Origin: Saccharum officinarum
Lineage: Eukaryota; Streptophyta; Magnoliopsida; Poales; Poaceae
Assembly: GCA_020631735.1 (NCBI GenBank)
Contig: CM036215.1
Coordinates: 17,510,346 to 17,574,345, forward strand
Direction: 5' to 3'
Length of the DNA stretch: 64,000 bases
A program made the translations under genes and the position numbers. A model generated the notes under the pieces. It was not told where the DNA came from, ran no database searches, and worked only from the letters and a program-made list of their open reading frames with translations. Below, piece by piece: positions 24,076-36,364 of the stretch; the stretch's first letter is position 1, and the number at the start of each line of letters is the position of its first letter.

Positions 24076-24740
24076 ACCTTAACAGACTTTTCTTCTTTTG
24101 TAAAGCATAGAAATATTTAGATGTGGATATATAATAACTTTGATTGCCAAACTATCTATGTGCTGCTATAGTTAAATATCAAGTTTCATTACTTTTTTAA
24201 GGACCCATAAAAATATGTAATCCGAATCTATGATTAAAGTCGGCAAGAAGTTACTTGCCTACATGTCAAGGATTGGTCTCTAGATTTAGACTTTATTAGA
24301 CAAAAAACTATTCAAGGACTCGGTTTATAGTTTGATTAGTTAGACCAACAACTGATTTAGGTTTTACTAAAAATAAGTTTTGTCTTTAATCAAAACTATA
24401 TCGACAATTTGATGGTGGAAATATTTGTTTCTTAGAGATGGATTATCGATTCAAAGACCAATAATATGTATTTATTATTACTTTTACTGTTTATGAAAAA
24501 AATAAAAAAAAACAACGGAGTGGAGGAACATGTAGGGGAAAAATTAGACCAAGCAAACCAAGTAACCTGTTACTAAACATGGACAGGATCTTAGAAAAAA
24601 CAAAACAAAAAATGAAACGAAAAAGACACATAAACAAACTCACTGAAAACACGAAAACAAAAACAAAAACAAAAATGACCCAACAACTCATCAAGACCCA
24701 CCATAAGAGGACAGAAGGAAAAAAAACAAAAGATAAGCGA
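24076..24740. other. Intergenic, AT-rich, unclassified
   Basis: Nothing coding is recognised. There is a poly-A rich patch at 24490-24680. Confidence 0.4.
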
Positions 24741-25802
24741 GGGCACTAGCGTTTGGATGTCCGGCGCCTGTAGTCCGGACACATCTCCCAGTCCCCAGCC
24801 AATCAAACCATAGGCTAGCGTCGTGGCCCACCAATAGGACCATCTCAACATCTCACATGAAATAGAAAACTAAAGGGAACTGAATCACTATTTGCCCATG
24901 TAATAGAAGGGGACAATGTGCGCTCACGTCCGCGCCGTAATCCCCCAGCGCATCCTGTCCACCGGCCCCGGTGCACCCCCCTTCGCCGGCCCTCGCTGCG
25001 CCCCCTTCGTAGTCTAAGAAGGATGCAAGGTAGCAGAAAGCGAGGAGGAGACACCAAGGCGAGGCAGTAGAAAGCGAGGAGGAAGATGCAACACCCGATC
25101 TACTTTTGAAACATCAAATACAACACTTGCAACATATGACTGAAGACAGATAAAACATTTAAAGCATGCGTCTAAGAAAACATTTGAAAAACATTTGAAA
25201 ACAATTGCAACACATACGCAACATACAGATAAACATTTGCAACATATGTGTGAAACATATGCAACATCCAGATAAACACAGTTGCAACATATGTCTAAAA
25301 AACATATAAAACCTTAGGAATAGATGTTTGCATCATACGTGTACAGCCATTACAGCATATTCAACATCCTGATCTACTTTTGTAACATTTATACGAAACC
25401 TTTGCAACATACCTCTGAGACATATGAAACACTTGAGACATCTTGCAACATGCGTTTTTTAGCACAAGCGCAATGGCACCTTGCTACATAGACAAGTGGA
25501 GCTCATTGTTGTGGAACTCGACACCGGCGTGGAGCTCGATACCACGGAGTGCTCGGAGGTCGCTGGCTTCACAGACCTCGATAATGGCCTTGGCAGGTGG
25601 ATGAAGCATAGCCGCGACGGGAGGCGCAAGTATGGGCGAGGGGCACGCGGCTCAGGCGGCGCCGGCGCCGGTGAGCAGTGCAGGCAGAATCCGTCCTGCG
25701 ACTACGAGCGGGAGCGCACAACACATAGCGACGTGACGTGAGCGACATGTGCGAGTGGATAAGGATGAGCCACGAGGTCCGGACGCGAGCGATGCGGGCG
25801 AG
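24741..25802. other. Possible DNA-transposon region with GCAACAT-type short repeats
   Basis: From 25085 to 25450 there are many degenerate repeats of about 20 bp built on GCAACAT, AAACATTTG and ACATATG, followed by a GC-rich stretch with an uncertain open frame (25481-25741). Such subterminal arrays occur in CACTA-like transposons, but I cannot find matching terminal inverted repeats. The solo LTR at 25803 interrupts this unit; it resumes at 28192. Confidence 0.4.
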
Positions 25803-26619
25803 TGAAAGGTCCTTGTTTGGTTTTGGTAATTGAGTGACAACCTTAGGTGGACTAATTGTGTTTATGTGAGATACACAAGAAATTAGTCCACATGTGATGA
25901 TGTCATGAAGGAGCTTAATGCACATGAGACATGACATGGAGTCATATGACCAAGGTGGAGAAGATCAAGATGAGGCTTGGCTTGATGGACCGGTTGCTAG
26001 GGTGAAGGGCAAGTTGTGTGATGGCTTGGTGCCGAAGGACCGAGGCAACGGTGAAGATCAAGTGAGGTCAAGATCGATGAACCAATACGGTCATGTGATG
26101 ATATGAAGTAGATCATATCATTTGGTGATTGGTTGGTGCATGTGTTGCATCAACGTCGGAGGAGATGGAGTGGAATGCGCAAGGCAAAGGTATAACTTAG
26201 AGCATTTCCACTTCACTGGTCATAGGTGTGTAGAGAAGTTGATGACCAGGTTTTAGGACAGATGGCCGTACTATTAAGAGGGGCAAACTTGTTTGCATAT
26301 CGGTCATCTAGTGCCACTTGAGCGATCTAACTGTGCATACGTGTTAGGATCTAGTGGCGAGGCAAGTTGAGTGCCTAATTTCTTCGAAGAAAATGTTTGT
26401 GAAAATGCTAACACACGTACACAAGGTGGTGATCACTTGTTGGTGTTGGCACATTTGCGAAGATGTTGGAGTTTGAGCGGTAGAGAGGGTTTGGGTCCTT
26501 CTCTCCCTCCCGCCGAGCTTACGAGCGCGGGATTCAGGCGTTTTCGAGGAGTTGAAATGCCTATTTTCCACTACGCCGGAAGTCAGAAAAGAAACGGAGG
26601 CGAACGGAGGTCACAGAGG

Positions 26620-27060
26620 TGACCGGACGCTGCACCGGACGCGTCCGGTCAGTTCAACGCAGTCACGGGTGTTAGGGTTTGCAACTGGCGCGTCCGGTCA
26701 CTCGTGGGACCGCGCGCGTCCGGTCAGTCGCCCAGAGGGAACTGTAGTTCGCAAGGATGATCGGACGCGCGGCGCGTCCGGTCACACACGATCGGACGCG
26801 TCCGGTCATTGAGGGAGCTTACTGGACTCAAACCGGATGCTGGCACTGTCGCGTCCGGTCGTTGTCTGCGGCGCGTCCGGTCATTGCTTCGCGGGCGCGT
26901 GATACAGTGCGATCAGCGCGTCCGGTCGTTTGACGGGCGTGTTCGGTCGTTGCCTAGGGCGCGTCCGGTCGTTGGTTTGACCGTTGGGGGTTAGTGACCG
27001 TTGGAGGATCGGACGCGGTTGAGCGCGTCCGGTCAGTTTCGACCGGCGTGTCCGGTCATC
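26620..27060. repeat. GACCGGACGCG / CGCGTCCGGTC motif array in solo LTR
   Basis: There are more than a dozen copies, mostly in the GCGTCCGGTC orientation at 15-35 bp spacing, ending about 50 bp before the TATA box. Confidence 0.85.
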
Positions 27061-27108
27061 TCGATTTCTGCCCAGTAAAGGGGTAACAGCTCTATTTCAC
27101 CGTGGGGT

Positions 27109-27116
27109 TATAAATA
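27109..27116 (+). promoter_or_regulatory. TATA box of the solo LTR
   Basis: TATAAATA follows the array and precedes a CTGAGCACAC stretch resembling an initiator region. The solo LTR may retain promoter activity directed towards 28192 (inference). Confidence 0.6.
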
Positions 27117-28269
27117 GATGCCTTGGCCGGCCTTGGCCGGTAGCTGAGCACACTATAGTCTTTGTGACTTGTGTGGTAGTGCTTGGGAGCCCTCTAACTC
27201 ACTCATGCTTGATAGTGTTCATCGGATCGAGTGAGAGAGCGATTCTAGTGCGATTGCATCGTGTGGTTGCATCGAGTGGCACTAGGAGATCGTGTTGCAA
27301 GCCGGTGGTGCTTGTTACTCTTGGAGGTTGCCACCTCCTAGACGGCTTGGTGGCTTGTGGCTCCGTCGAAGCTCGTAAGAAGATTGTGCGAGGCTCTGGA
27401 GAAGCTTTGTGAGGGGAATTGTGCTCACCCCATGGGGATCGCGAAGAGCAACTCTAGTTGAGCGTGTCATTGAGCTACCACACTTTATGGTGGGTTCTTG
27501 CGGTGCCTTTTGAGAGGCTCGGTGTGTGACCGATTAGCCGCCGAACCACGAAGTGTTGGTCGACACAACGGAGACGTAGCTTGGTGGCAACCAAGTGAAC
27601 CTCGGGAGAAAATCACCGTGTCAACATTGTCTACTCTTCTCGGTGGTTTGCCTTTGTGCAACACAAGCTTGTATTTACTTTCATATATACTTGTGCTTGT
27701 GTAGTTGCTCTCGTAACTAGTTTGCTTGTGTAGCTTGCTAGTTGTCTTCTTGCTTGTGTAGCTAGAAGCTTCTCCTTACGTGACTAATTTGGTTTGTGTA
27801 ATCTTGTTAGTCACATTGCTTAGTTTGTGTAGCTAAGTAATTTGCGCTCTCTAATTTGGCTTGTGTAGCCTTATTTTTGAGCCTTGCTAGTGAGCTTAGG
27901 CTTTGTGCGCTTTGCTTACTAGAATTGTGTAGGAGCTTCCTCTTGCTTGCAAAGTACTAGTGCATAGGTTTGTGTGACCTTGCTCTAGAATTAAATAGGA
28001 GAGCTCTTACTAAGAAAAGCACCTTAGTTGCTTAATTAGGATCTTTGTGAGGTGCTTGTGAACTTAGTTAGAGGGGTGTAGTCTTGACTAGACCGATAAG
28101 TTTAATTCTGCATTTGTTTTGGTTAGCCAATACGTTTAAGTTTTAGAAAGGACTATTCACCCCCCCTCTAGTCCGCCATCTCGACCCTACAGCGAGTGAA
28201 TAAGGATGAGACAAGTTCGTACAGGAAGTCACAGGATGGACGCTCTGTTCGCTTGTCTTATAATTCGTA

Positions 28270-28623
28270 CTCCCTCCGGTTCGGTATATCTGGCGCCAGG
28301 AGCTAAATTCCATAGACCAAGAAACTCTACCAAAGCATGTGCTGCGCATTAACTCCGTATCAAGTGGTAACCACCGTGTCGCCAGCCGCGAGGATTCTCC
28401 AATAGAAATGAGTTGCCCTCCGTATTTTTCTCAACCGTAATGTATTGGCGCATGCATGCATGCATGGTTGTTAGCTGCATGTAGGCTTCGTTGCTAGCCA
28501 TACATTTAACTACAGACTAATTAACTCTAAACTAATTAATGGCTCTCGGTATCCCCCACTTCTCTAGATATTGTGGCCGAAATGAAAAACGGGATTGCGC
28601 TAGATATACTGGACCGGAGGGAG
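28270..28623. mobile_element. Stowaway-like (Tc1/mariner) MITE
   Basis: The 354-bp element has long terminal inverted repeats, CTCCCTCCGGTTCGGTATAT against CTCCCTCCGGTCCAGTATAT when the right end is reverse-complemented. It is flanked by TA at 28268-28269 and 28624-28625. CTCCCTCCG with TA duplication is the Stowaway signature. Confidence 0.88.
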
Positions 28624-28626
28624 TAC

Positions 28627-28735
28627 TTTTCAGCTTATTTTTTAGACGGAACAGTATTTTTCTTTTGCAACAAATCAGCGACCAGTATTTTGAACTATGT
28701 CTTTTCAGCGAAGCGAACGGGCCCAAGAAACACTA
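28627..28735. repeat. MITE remnant, second copy of the 12293-12411 type
   Basis: AGCTTATTTTTTAGACGGAA, ACAAATCAGCGACCAG and GAAGCGAACGGGCCC align in order with 12293-12411, with about one change in six. Confidence 0.6.
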
Positions 28736-29628
28736 AACGTACTCAGAAAAAACAGAAATTTAGTTAAATTAATTTATTTTATTTAATCTAGATACACGGA
28801 GGCAGTGGTAAACTAGGTGGCGTCTTCGAGAAGGAACGGAATTTGGACCCGCAAAACTGCAGCAGCACTCCAGCCCCCCACTGGCCACAGTACCAGCGCA
28901 GGCAGCGCAGCGCCGGTAGAAACATCCTGGCCGACACGCCGCCGTGGACGTGCTCCCGCCGCACGCTCCTGGGCTGGGCCGACAGCCCCACACACACATG
29001 GATACGCGACGCTCCAGCTCACACGCCATGTCACCCTCACCGTAGCAGAGACGGTCCGCCCGCTAGGCGCCAGGCCACATCATCTGCACACGCTGCCAGC
29101 CAGGACGACGTGCCACGGCAGCACCAGCTGGACACGCACACGCCACTCGGGTCAAGCGAGGCAGCCAGCCAGCCATGCCCAGGCGGGCTGCGGACCTTTT
29201 CTGCCTCCTCGACCGACCGACGCGGCGACGCAGGCCGAGTTTTGGCCGGCCATACTCCTAGCCGATAGCCCAGCCCACACGGCGTTGCGTTGCCGACCGA
29301 ATTTGAATGGTTCTGCTGCTTCGATCTGCAGGAGGTTTTTTCTTTTGCGCTGGCCGGCGCCCGGCGGCCTGAATTTTCACACCTGAACGACAGCATCCAT
29401 CCATCCATCCATCGTTGCGTACTTGCGTGCGTCGTCGCGTCTCGTAAACGAGGTTTCACTCCTTCCAGACGGCCGTAATTTGGGTTCAGTTTACCCGTGT
29501 GGTTTTCACATTTAAGTGCTGTGACCGGTGGTCAAAGGATAGCAACATAACCTCCTCACGTATGATATAAATAAATAAAGGGAAAAGGCGAACATATAAT
29601 TACTGAAACAGGGCAAAATTAGGTACTA
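28736..29628. other. Intergenic GC-rich stretch, no supported gene
   Basis: Long open frames at 28817-29386 (plus) and 29037-29459 (minus) overlap each other, are low-complexity and show no domain. A (CATC)n tract lies at 29395-29412. I treat this as non-coding. Confidence 0.45.
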
Positions 29629-30214
29629 CTCTCTCCGCTCGAAATACAAGATACTAGTTGTCCAATCAGTTTCGGTATCAAACAACGAGTCTGGCAAAAC
29701 AGTAATTGCCCCTCACTAGTTAGTTAGTTATATGTTGTTACAGTATCTTCAATAGTTCTCCCAAAAATAATTCGTAAATCAATGAGTTCTTCAAGTGGCT
29801 AAAAAATTGGAAGCATGTTTGTTGGGTTCCTTCAACATTTTTCTAAAATCTTGCTCCTAGAATAATGCCCTTTCATCTCAAGATCAGTATACCAATAAGC
29901 GCGCATAATTCTGCACGTTTTGGTTGATTTTCCAAGTGAGGAAAGGTTGGGAATTGAAGATATATGTATAGGGAGTTATTGGAGAGCAGTTTTTTCAATC
30001 TTGCTAAAAGATCGGGATTTGGAGTGGGTTTTGGAAACACTTGGAGGTGCTCTTAACTTATTTATTTTTCTAGTAAGCTATAGTTTAAAAAGCGATATGT
30101 ACGATTTCGGCTACCAATTACATAAGTTATTTTAGGCAAAATAATATTTAAAAGCAGCCACGTATAGATAGAGTTAAAAAAAATTCAATACATTATCTTT
30201 TAGGACAGAGAGAG
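29629..30214. mobile_element. Stowaway-like MITE containing a nested MITE
   Basis: The ends are CTCTCTCCGCTCGAAATACA and, reverse-complemented, CTCTCTCTGTCCTAAAAGAT, with TA on both sides (29627-29628 and 30215-30216). Removing the 312-bp nested element at 29741-30052 and its 3-bp duplication leaves 271 bp, a normal Stowaway length. Confidence 0.7.
29741..30052. mobile_element. Nested Tourist-like MITE (GAGCATCTCCAA family, diverged)
   Basis: The right end GGAGGTGCTC and left end CAGTATCTTCAATAG are diverged versions of the GAGCATCTCCAA terminus seen at 36365-36802. TTA flanks both sides (29738-29740 and 30053-30055). Confidence 0.6.
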
Positions 30215-30666
30215 TACCTAACAGAGCTCTTATTTGAAAGACAGCTCCTAGTAGAGCAACTCACGCTCATCATATCTTTGCTAAACAATAGTATTTATTT
30301 TATAAAGAATCACTCGAATGTTAGTATGTCAAATCCTTTGGAATGAACAAAGATGCCAAACCTAGCTTCTCATGATTTACTTTCTACGCAGTACAACAAT
30401 TTTATCCGTAGAGTTTATCCTAAATACTATAGCCATCATGGAATCGTTTTGACATGGAAGTAGAAAATAAATCCTACCAAACAACTGATACTGATAAAAT
30501 TACTCCTAGTCTGTCTGGGGAAAGATGAACCTTTGATTCGGCAGAAACAAAAAATTGACTGCATGCGCCGATCCCGATCCCGATCCTTGCACAAAAAGCT
30601 ATAATTTGACCGGTCAACCTCACGACCCCTTCTCCCGGTTTGGCTTCCTTCAGCCACGGCGCCACC

Positions 30667-30673
30667 TATATAA
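30667..30673 (+). promoter_or_regulatory. TATA box of the PP2C gene
   Basis: TATATAA sits 148 bp upstream of the ATG at 30821, within CCTATATAAACCCAC. It is the only good TATA near the start. Confidence 0.65.
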
Positions 30674-30820
30674 ACCCACGTCCAAGCAAAGCCACGTCCA
30701 CGTACATCCGCCAGCTTTTTCACCCCCCACAGGAATAGCACACCTAATCCAAGAACAAGCGCCTCGTCCTCCTCCTGCCGACGTACGTCTCCGTTGACCG
30801 GGCTGCCGGATCGGAGCGAG

Positions 30821-33800
30821 ATGCTCCACGGCGTCAGGTTCCTGTGCTCCGCCGTCGCCGCCTTGGCCCGCCTCGCGCACGCGCTCATCATCCGCAGCAG
30901 CCTCCTCCGCCTCATGCCCCTCTGCTCCCCGACGTCCGCGCCATGGCAGCAGCCGGCGAGGGCGGCGGCGCCCTGCAAGAAGGCGCTGATGGCCCTCGAT
31001 GACGCCAAGGACCCGCTGCAGGCGCTTTCGTCGTCGGCGCAGGCACCGGCGGTCGTCGTTGTTCCGGCGCTCAAGCAGCAGCAGCAGACGGGCGAGAGAG
31101 TCGCGGAGAAGAAGACGGCGGCTTCCAAGGCGGCGAGGGGAAGAAGGCCGCCCAGGCTGGCCATACCGGCGCCCATGGCCTGCGCTCCCGGGGTTGACCC
31201 GTTCGGCGCGGTGGCCGACCTGGAGGCAGAGGTGGCCACCGAGCTGGAAGTGCAGGGCGAGGGGTTCTGCCTGGCCAGCAGGAGAGGGGTCAGGCACGCC
31301 ATGGAGGATGGCTATGGGGTCATCACTGATCACACCGTCCAAGGAGCCTCCCAATTGGTATGCACGTCTTATATTATCACCTCCATATAGCTAATTTGTT
31401 ATGAAGCTCAATGCAACTATGTTCTGAGGATGGGGATACTAACCTACTACCTAGGTGTTCTAGATGGTGTAATTTTTTCCCAAATGAAAAAAATCAGGTA
31501 AGAATCTGGATTAATGCATGATGAACAATGAGACGGTGCGGAAATCTACATTTTATGGGTAAATGTTCATAACTAGTGCTTAATTCCGCGATCATGTAAA
31601 AAAATCAAAATCACTTTTGAACTCATAATAGACTTCATTGGCCTAGAGACATCAAATAAAATGTTTTTTTTTGCGATGTGCTACATTGAGGAAGAAGACA
31701 TCTCGCAATAAGCGAGAGAGGGAGAAGAATTGAAGTTGCCCATCAAATGAAATCAAACGGACTGAACAGATATGGTTATGTTGTTCAAATATGTTTGATG
31801 ATGAATCATAATACCCACTCCTCCCAAATATTTTCTTGTACAAATTAAATGGATCGATAGATATCTATGTGAAACTAAGTAGACTAAACTATATATGTAT
31901 TGCTAAATGGGTAGAGTTACTAGCCTGTCTTTGAAAAAGCAAAATTTAATGCTTACAAACTATGATCTCCAAGTGAATTTGATCTTTGTGCAACCATTTC
32001 GGAATTGTAATACAGAAAAATACTCACATAAGTGCATACCACTCTATTATACTCCCTCTGTTCCGAATTATAAGATGTTTCAGCTTTTCTAGATATATAG
32101 TTAAAACCAAGTGGAATGGCATTATTTTTTAAAAAATCAGCATGGAATCTTAACTCTTAGCTTCTCACCGATAACCCTTTTGTATTCTTATTATGCAAGC
32201 AACGCACGTAGCTAGTACTCTGTAGTTGTTTAAGAAAGTATTGACGAAGCGAGAACCGGTCCATTGCTTAGCTGCGAAACTTCCAAAACCTAGAATGTAT
32301 TTTTCCCCCTCTCTCTCAAGCTAGAGAAGTTATGGACACATGACTTTGTTGGTCAAAAGGCAGCAGCATTCCCCCTTTCAAAGAAAAAAAAGGAAGCATT
32401 GTATTTAAGAACTGTACTAGCTATATCCGTTCATTTATTTCGTCAAATATGTAAGATGAGTATATTCAACAGACAATCATAATTTTGCGTCCTTGTTTTT
32501 CCTGTGCATGCAGGCGTTCTACGGTGTGTACGACGGGCACGGTGGCCGGGCGGCCGTGGATTTCGTTGCCGACAAGCTGGGCAAGAACGTCGTCGCCGCA
32601 CTCGCCGCCTCGACCACGGCGAGGCAGCACCAGCAGCAGGAGCCGGAGCTATCGCCGTCGTCGTCGTCCAAAACGAGTGCTGCTGTAGAAGATGAGGCGG
32701 AGCAGGAGCAGGTTGACGCGGTCGTGGCGGCGATCACGGCGGCCTACCTGACGACGGACCGCGAGTTCTTGACCCAGGTAGGCATCATCTACGTATCGCT
32801 TACCACGCGCAGCATCAAATTCGTGTGTAGCCTATAGGAGTCGTAGCTTGCAAATTGCAATGCAAGAGCAGCAAGCAACTAGAGGCTTTTTTTTTGTTTG
32901 ACCGGGTCTGCTGTGCATGCACATTATTGTATTCATGGGTACGGCGGCGTGCATGGTTTGAACGGGTCAAGCCTTTCTTGCGTGTAGTTGCTGTTTTCAG
33001 CTGGACGTTGACCGTTCACGTCGCGATTCCGGCAGCCACGTGTACTCGTGTAGGTAGTGGCAGGTACCAACAGTTGGCTTAATCTGCTGCTGCTAGGGAT
33101 TGATGTGGTGTGCACGGTGTGTGCGTGTGTGATAGGGATTGATGAATGGATGGCTTGGCTTGGCTTGGCTTGGCAAGCTGCTGCTTCAGTGCCAGTGCCG
33201 TGTGGCTTCTGCTAGCTAGGATGTATGCATGCAGAGGGCGGCCGTCGTTAGTAGAGTAGTACTGTTCACATGCATTGACCAAATGACCAGGTCTAGGTCA
33301 TGCATGCACCTCACCTGCCTGCCGTGCACCCTCGTCGGTACGGCACGGCTACGCGTTCTCAATTCTCATGACTCAAATCGGAAATTTCCCGGTTCATGTA
33401 AAGTACAGTACGTAGCTGATGAGAGTGGTTTTTCCCGCGTCATGGTGTTTGACAATCATATTATTCCTGCTTTCAACGTTAATGTTTTGTGCATTTGAAA
33501 AGTTTAGCTTCCTGCTTTTGTCCAAGCTAGGTGATTATATATGCTTATGCATAGTATTTAGTTCTTATGTTCTTTTTTGCAAGGAAATATAGTTGTTCTA
33601 GTTTATCCTATAACATCGGTCTTGTGTCTTAATCTACACAAATTTTGTATATTGATGGTGCAAGTTAAACTAGTTTTAGTTAGGGTCCGTTTGGATGACC
33701 GGATCAGTTCTGATTCTTATTGGAATCGGAAGAAATGCTACCAAACACTAAATTCGTGAAACGATTTTGCCTCAAAATGTTTCAATCGTTCCCGCGCTTT

Positions 33801-35497
33801 AAGACTGGGGCCGGCGAGCGAAACTGATTGAGACTGGTTTTGCTAGATTCCACTTATAGTTTCTCCTATACGCCAGGAACGTTATTTTTCTCTAGTTATC
33901 CTTTTTAAGAACAATAAGTTAAAATGAGTTGCTATTAAGTTATTCCTTGCCCGTAGAAGGTTTTGTATTTTTAGCATATTTTTATTTATATGATTCTTTT
34001 ATATAAAACATCTTTTTTGAATCAGAATTTAGCCCACCCGACAAATGATTTCATAAAAGTAATTCTGATCCATCACCTGAAAGATTTCTTAGGAGAATCT
34101 AGACCTGAAGTGTTTCTATGAGAATTTGGATCCCTACCAAACAAATCCTTATATTCAAACTAACAGAAAACAAAGGACACAACTCTTTATCGGAGGAGTA
34201 CATTACTTGAAATTCTATCACAGTTTAATTTATCACTTTTGATATATTTTAGGTGCCTACTAATGTTTTGTTATTGTTCAGGTGACATATAATTTTGTCA
34301 TTGTTTAGAATTAAAAATGTTATGGATTATATCTTGTAAATTAGTATTATTTTAGTTGTATTTTTGATTGTGTAAAATTGTAGTTCGAAAATTTAGGCAC
34401 GTGAAGTATAGCAACTGCCTTAAATTATTGCAAGAAAGCGCTGTGAAGCGAATTTCACACACGAGCAAATTCTGAACTTAGCTTGCACATGCATAGTCTT
34501 CCATGAATAGTAGTACTACTAGCAATTGCTAGTAGTAATGTAAATAAATCGAAGTTTAGCTATTGATAAATTTGCAACTGCTTCATTATATCACTATTAC
34601 TATTACTAGTAATTTGCATTTGATAATTACTAATCGGCCGGTACTCCTGTGTTATGTGCATGTATATGTGTAGGGTGTTCGCGGTGGCGCATGCGCGGCG
34701 ACGGCGCTGGTGAAGGACGGCGAGCTGTTCGTCGCCAACGTGGGCGACTGCCGTGTCGTCCTCGGCAGCTGCAGCGGCGTCGCGACCGCGCTGACCAGCG
34801 ACCACACCGCCGCCCGCGAGGATGAGAGGCACCGCATCGAGAGCTCGGTAAGTGGACAATTAATCATGCCTGCACTGCACCCAGTGGCGAAGCTAGAGCA
34901 AATTAGAGGGGGGTGCACATGGCTTGTGGATGCATATAGATATGTTGTGGGGGTTGCATATATGGTGAAATTTTAATCAAATATACTGTTTTTGTCATTT
35001 TTGGGGGTGCAGTTGCACCCTCTACCAGCAACACAGCTTCGCCTCTGACTGCACAAGTGATCCGCTTGCATAAGCTTCTATTTGCAGTCACAGAGCCAGC
35101 AGTACTGATGAGATTGCACACGTGCGTGTGGCGTGGCTTTGCAATGCAGGGAGGGTACGTGAGCTGCGGCAGCAGCGGCGTGTGGCGCGTGCAGGACTGC
35201 CTGGCCGTGTCGCGCGCGTTCGGCGACGCGTCCATGAAGGCCTGGGTCACCTGCGAGCCGGAGGTCTCGCGGCGCCGCCTCACCCCGGACTGCCGCTTCC
35301 TCGTCGTCGCGTCCGACGGCCTCTGGAACAAGGTGTCCTGCCAGGAGGCCGTCGACGTCGTCGTCTCCGCCGCCGCGGCGGGAACTGCATCCTCCGTGGG
35401 ATCGTGCAAGGAGCTGGTCGCCTTGGCCAGGAACAGAGGGAGCCGGGACGACATCACCGTCATGCTCGTCGATCTGCAGCGATTCATTTCACAGTGA
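30821..35497 (+). CDS. Protein phosphatase 2C (PPM family), 4 exons
   Basis: Exons are 30821-31357, 32514-32777, 34674-34847 and 35150-35497. All junctions are GT-AG in phase 0, giving 440 residues. PP2Cs are monomeric Mg/Mn-dependent Ser/Thr phosphatases; plant members often switch off stress or hormone kinases. The signature motifs are present: [12 protein letters not shown] (about 153-164), [10 protein letters not shown] with metal ligand Asp186, [39 protein letters not shown] (from 326), [16 protein letters not shown] (metal ligand Asp381) and [10 protein letters not shown] (Asp425/426). Residues 1-140 are a low-complexity Ala/Arg/Gln-rich extension without a clear domain. I infer similarity to the plant clade B (AP2C-like) group from overall layout. 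DGLWN has Asn where Asp is usual, outside the metal site. Introns are 1156, 1896 and 302 bp; the last two hold MITEs. Confidence 0.93.
32049..32100. repeat. Half of a Stowaway-like MITE in PP2C intron 1
   Basis: ACTCCCTCTGTTCCGAATTA and the following AAGATGTTTCAGC are a typical Stowaway left end. No matching right end occurs within intron 1, so it is truncated. Confidence 0.6.
33151..33174. repeat. (GGCTT)n microsatellite in PP2C intron 2
   Basis: Five tandem TTGGC/GGCTT units. Confidence 0.85.
33683..34148. mobile_element. Tourist-like MITE in PP2C intron 2
   Basis: The ends are GGGTCCGTTTGG and, reverse-complemented, GGATTTGTTTGG, with TTA on both sides (33680-33682 and 34149-34151). The element is 466 bp with no coding capacity. 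Confidence 0.7.
34882..35047. mobile_element. hAT-type MITE in PP2C intron 3
   Basis: The 166-bp element has ends CAGTGGCGAAGC and, reverse-complemented, CAGAGGCGAAGC. The flanks ACTGCACC (34874-34881) and ACTGCACA (35048-35055) match at 7 of 8, as an 8-bp hAT target duplication. It makes up over half of the 302-bp intron and ends about 100 bp before the acceptor. Confidence 0.85.
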
Positions 35498-36364
35498 CAG
35501 GACGCGGAGGCCATTTTATATATATCGATCAGCGAAAGAAAACATTCGTACGTGATCAAATGTTCTTTTTTATGTCCTATTTTCCTTTTTTTCTTTCAGT
35601 TTTATTGTTGGATATTGTAGATGATTTTTCCAAGAGATTATATTGTACGTAGTAGTGTAGAGAGGGCTGCCTTCCGAAGAGATTTGAATTGAAACTCATC
35701 GGAAAGTGCAGATGGAGATTAGCGCGACGTGTGAAATAGCAATGATGAGCCTTCGATGAGATGAATTACTATTGCTCTATTATTATTGCTAGCAAATATG
35801 TCCGTATGTCACATCCGACAAGAAAAACCATCAATCATTTGTAGAAAATGAGAACCGGAATGATACGTTATGATTTACCTTTTCCGTAAACTTTTAAATC
35901 ATTTTTAGGCGACTCCTTTTTATTAGATGCGGCTCTATCAAAATCCGTCTTTATAAATGGTTTCTGAGCTATCCTTCTTCTTGAAATCGATTTTTAGAAG
36001 CGACTGTATTTTTAGAGGCGTTTCTTATATATGACTGTAATTTTAGAGGTACCAAACCACCAACAAAAATGATATTTTAACCACCAACAAAAATGATATT
36101 TTTAGAGACGGTTTGGCTGACCAGCTACATTTCTAGTGGCGGTTGGCAATTTACCGAGAAAAGGAAATAAAATGGGGAATATTGGTGGGAAAAATGGAAC
36201 CGGAAATGGGAGATGTCAAAAATGAAACAAATCGATTAGGAACTTGTCAATAACAGTCTGGAATTGGTAATTAAAACTATGAAGAATGATGGACCATAAA
36301 GAATATTGATTTTGGAGTAAATGACCACCCACCATACAACAACTTTTATGTCCGTACCATATTA
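35498..36364. other. PP2C 3' UTR and intergenic
   Basis: The first 200 bases are probably 3' UTR. 35890-36150 has repeated TTTTTAGAGGCG-like phrases that suggest an old DNA transposon, and an exact 22-bp tandem duplication (ACCACCAACAAAAATGATAT plus two bases) lies near 36056-36100. Confidence 0.45.

Larger units (their letters stand above)
25803..28191 (+). mobile_element. Solo LTR of a SIRE-type Copia element
   Basis: The 2389-bp LTR starts TGAAAGGTCCTTG and ends CTCGACCCTACA. It is flanked by a perfect 5-bp direct duplication GCGAG (25798-25802 and 28192-28196). No PBS, gag, pol or second LTR is attached, so the internal region was lost by LTR-LTR recombination (inference from structure). 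The LTR-end phrase CACCCCCCCTCTAGT is shared in kind with 54490-54505 and 20490. Confidence 0.92.

Noticed and set aside
28817..29386. 189-codon open frame
   Set aside because: Overlaps equally long frames in other phases, low-complexity, no recognisable domain, no splice or promoter context.
30436..31354. Long minus-strand open frames over PP2C exon 1
   Set aside because: Antisense shadows of the GC-rich first exon; no domain, while the plus strand has full PP2C motifs and splice sites.
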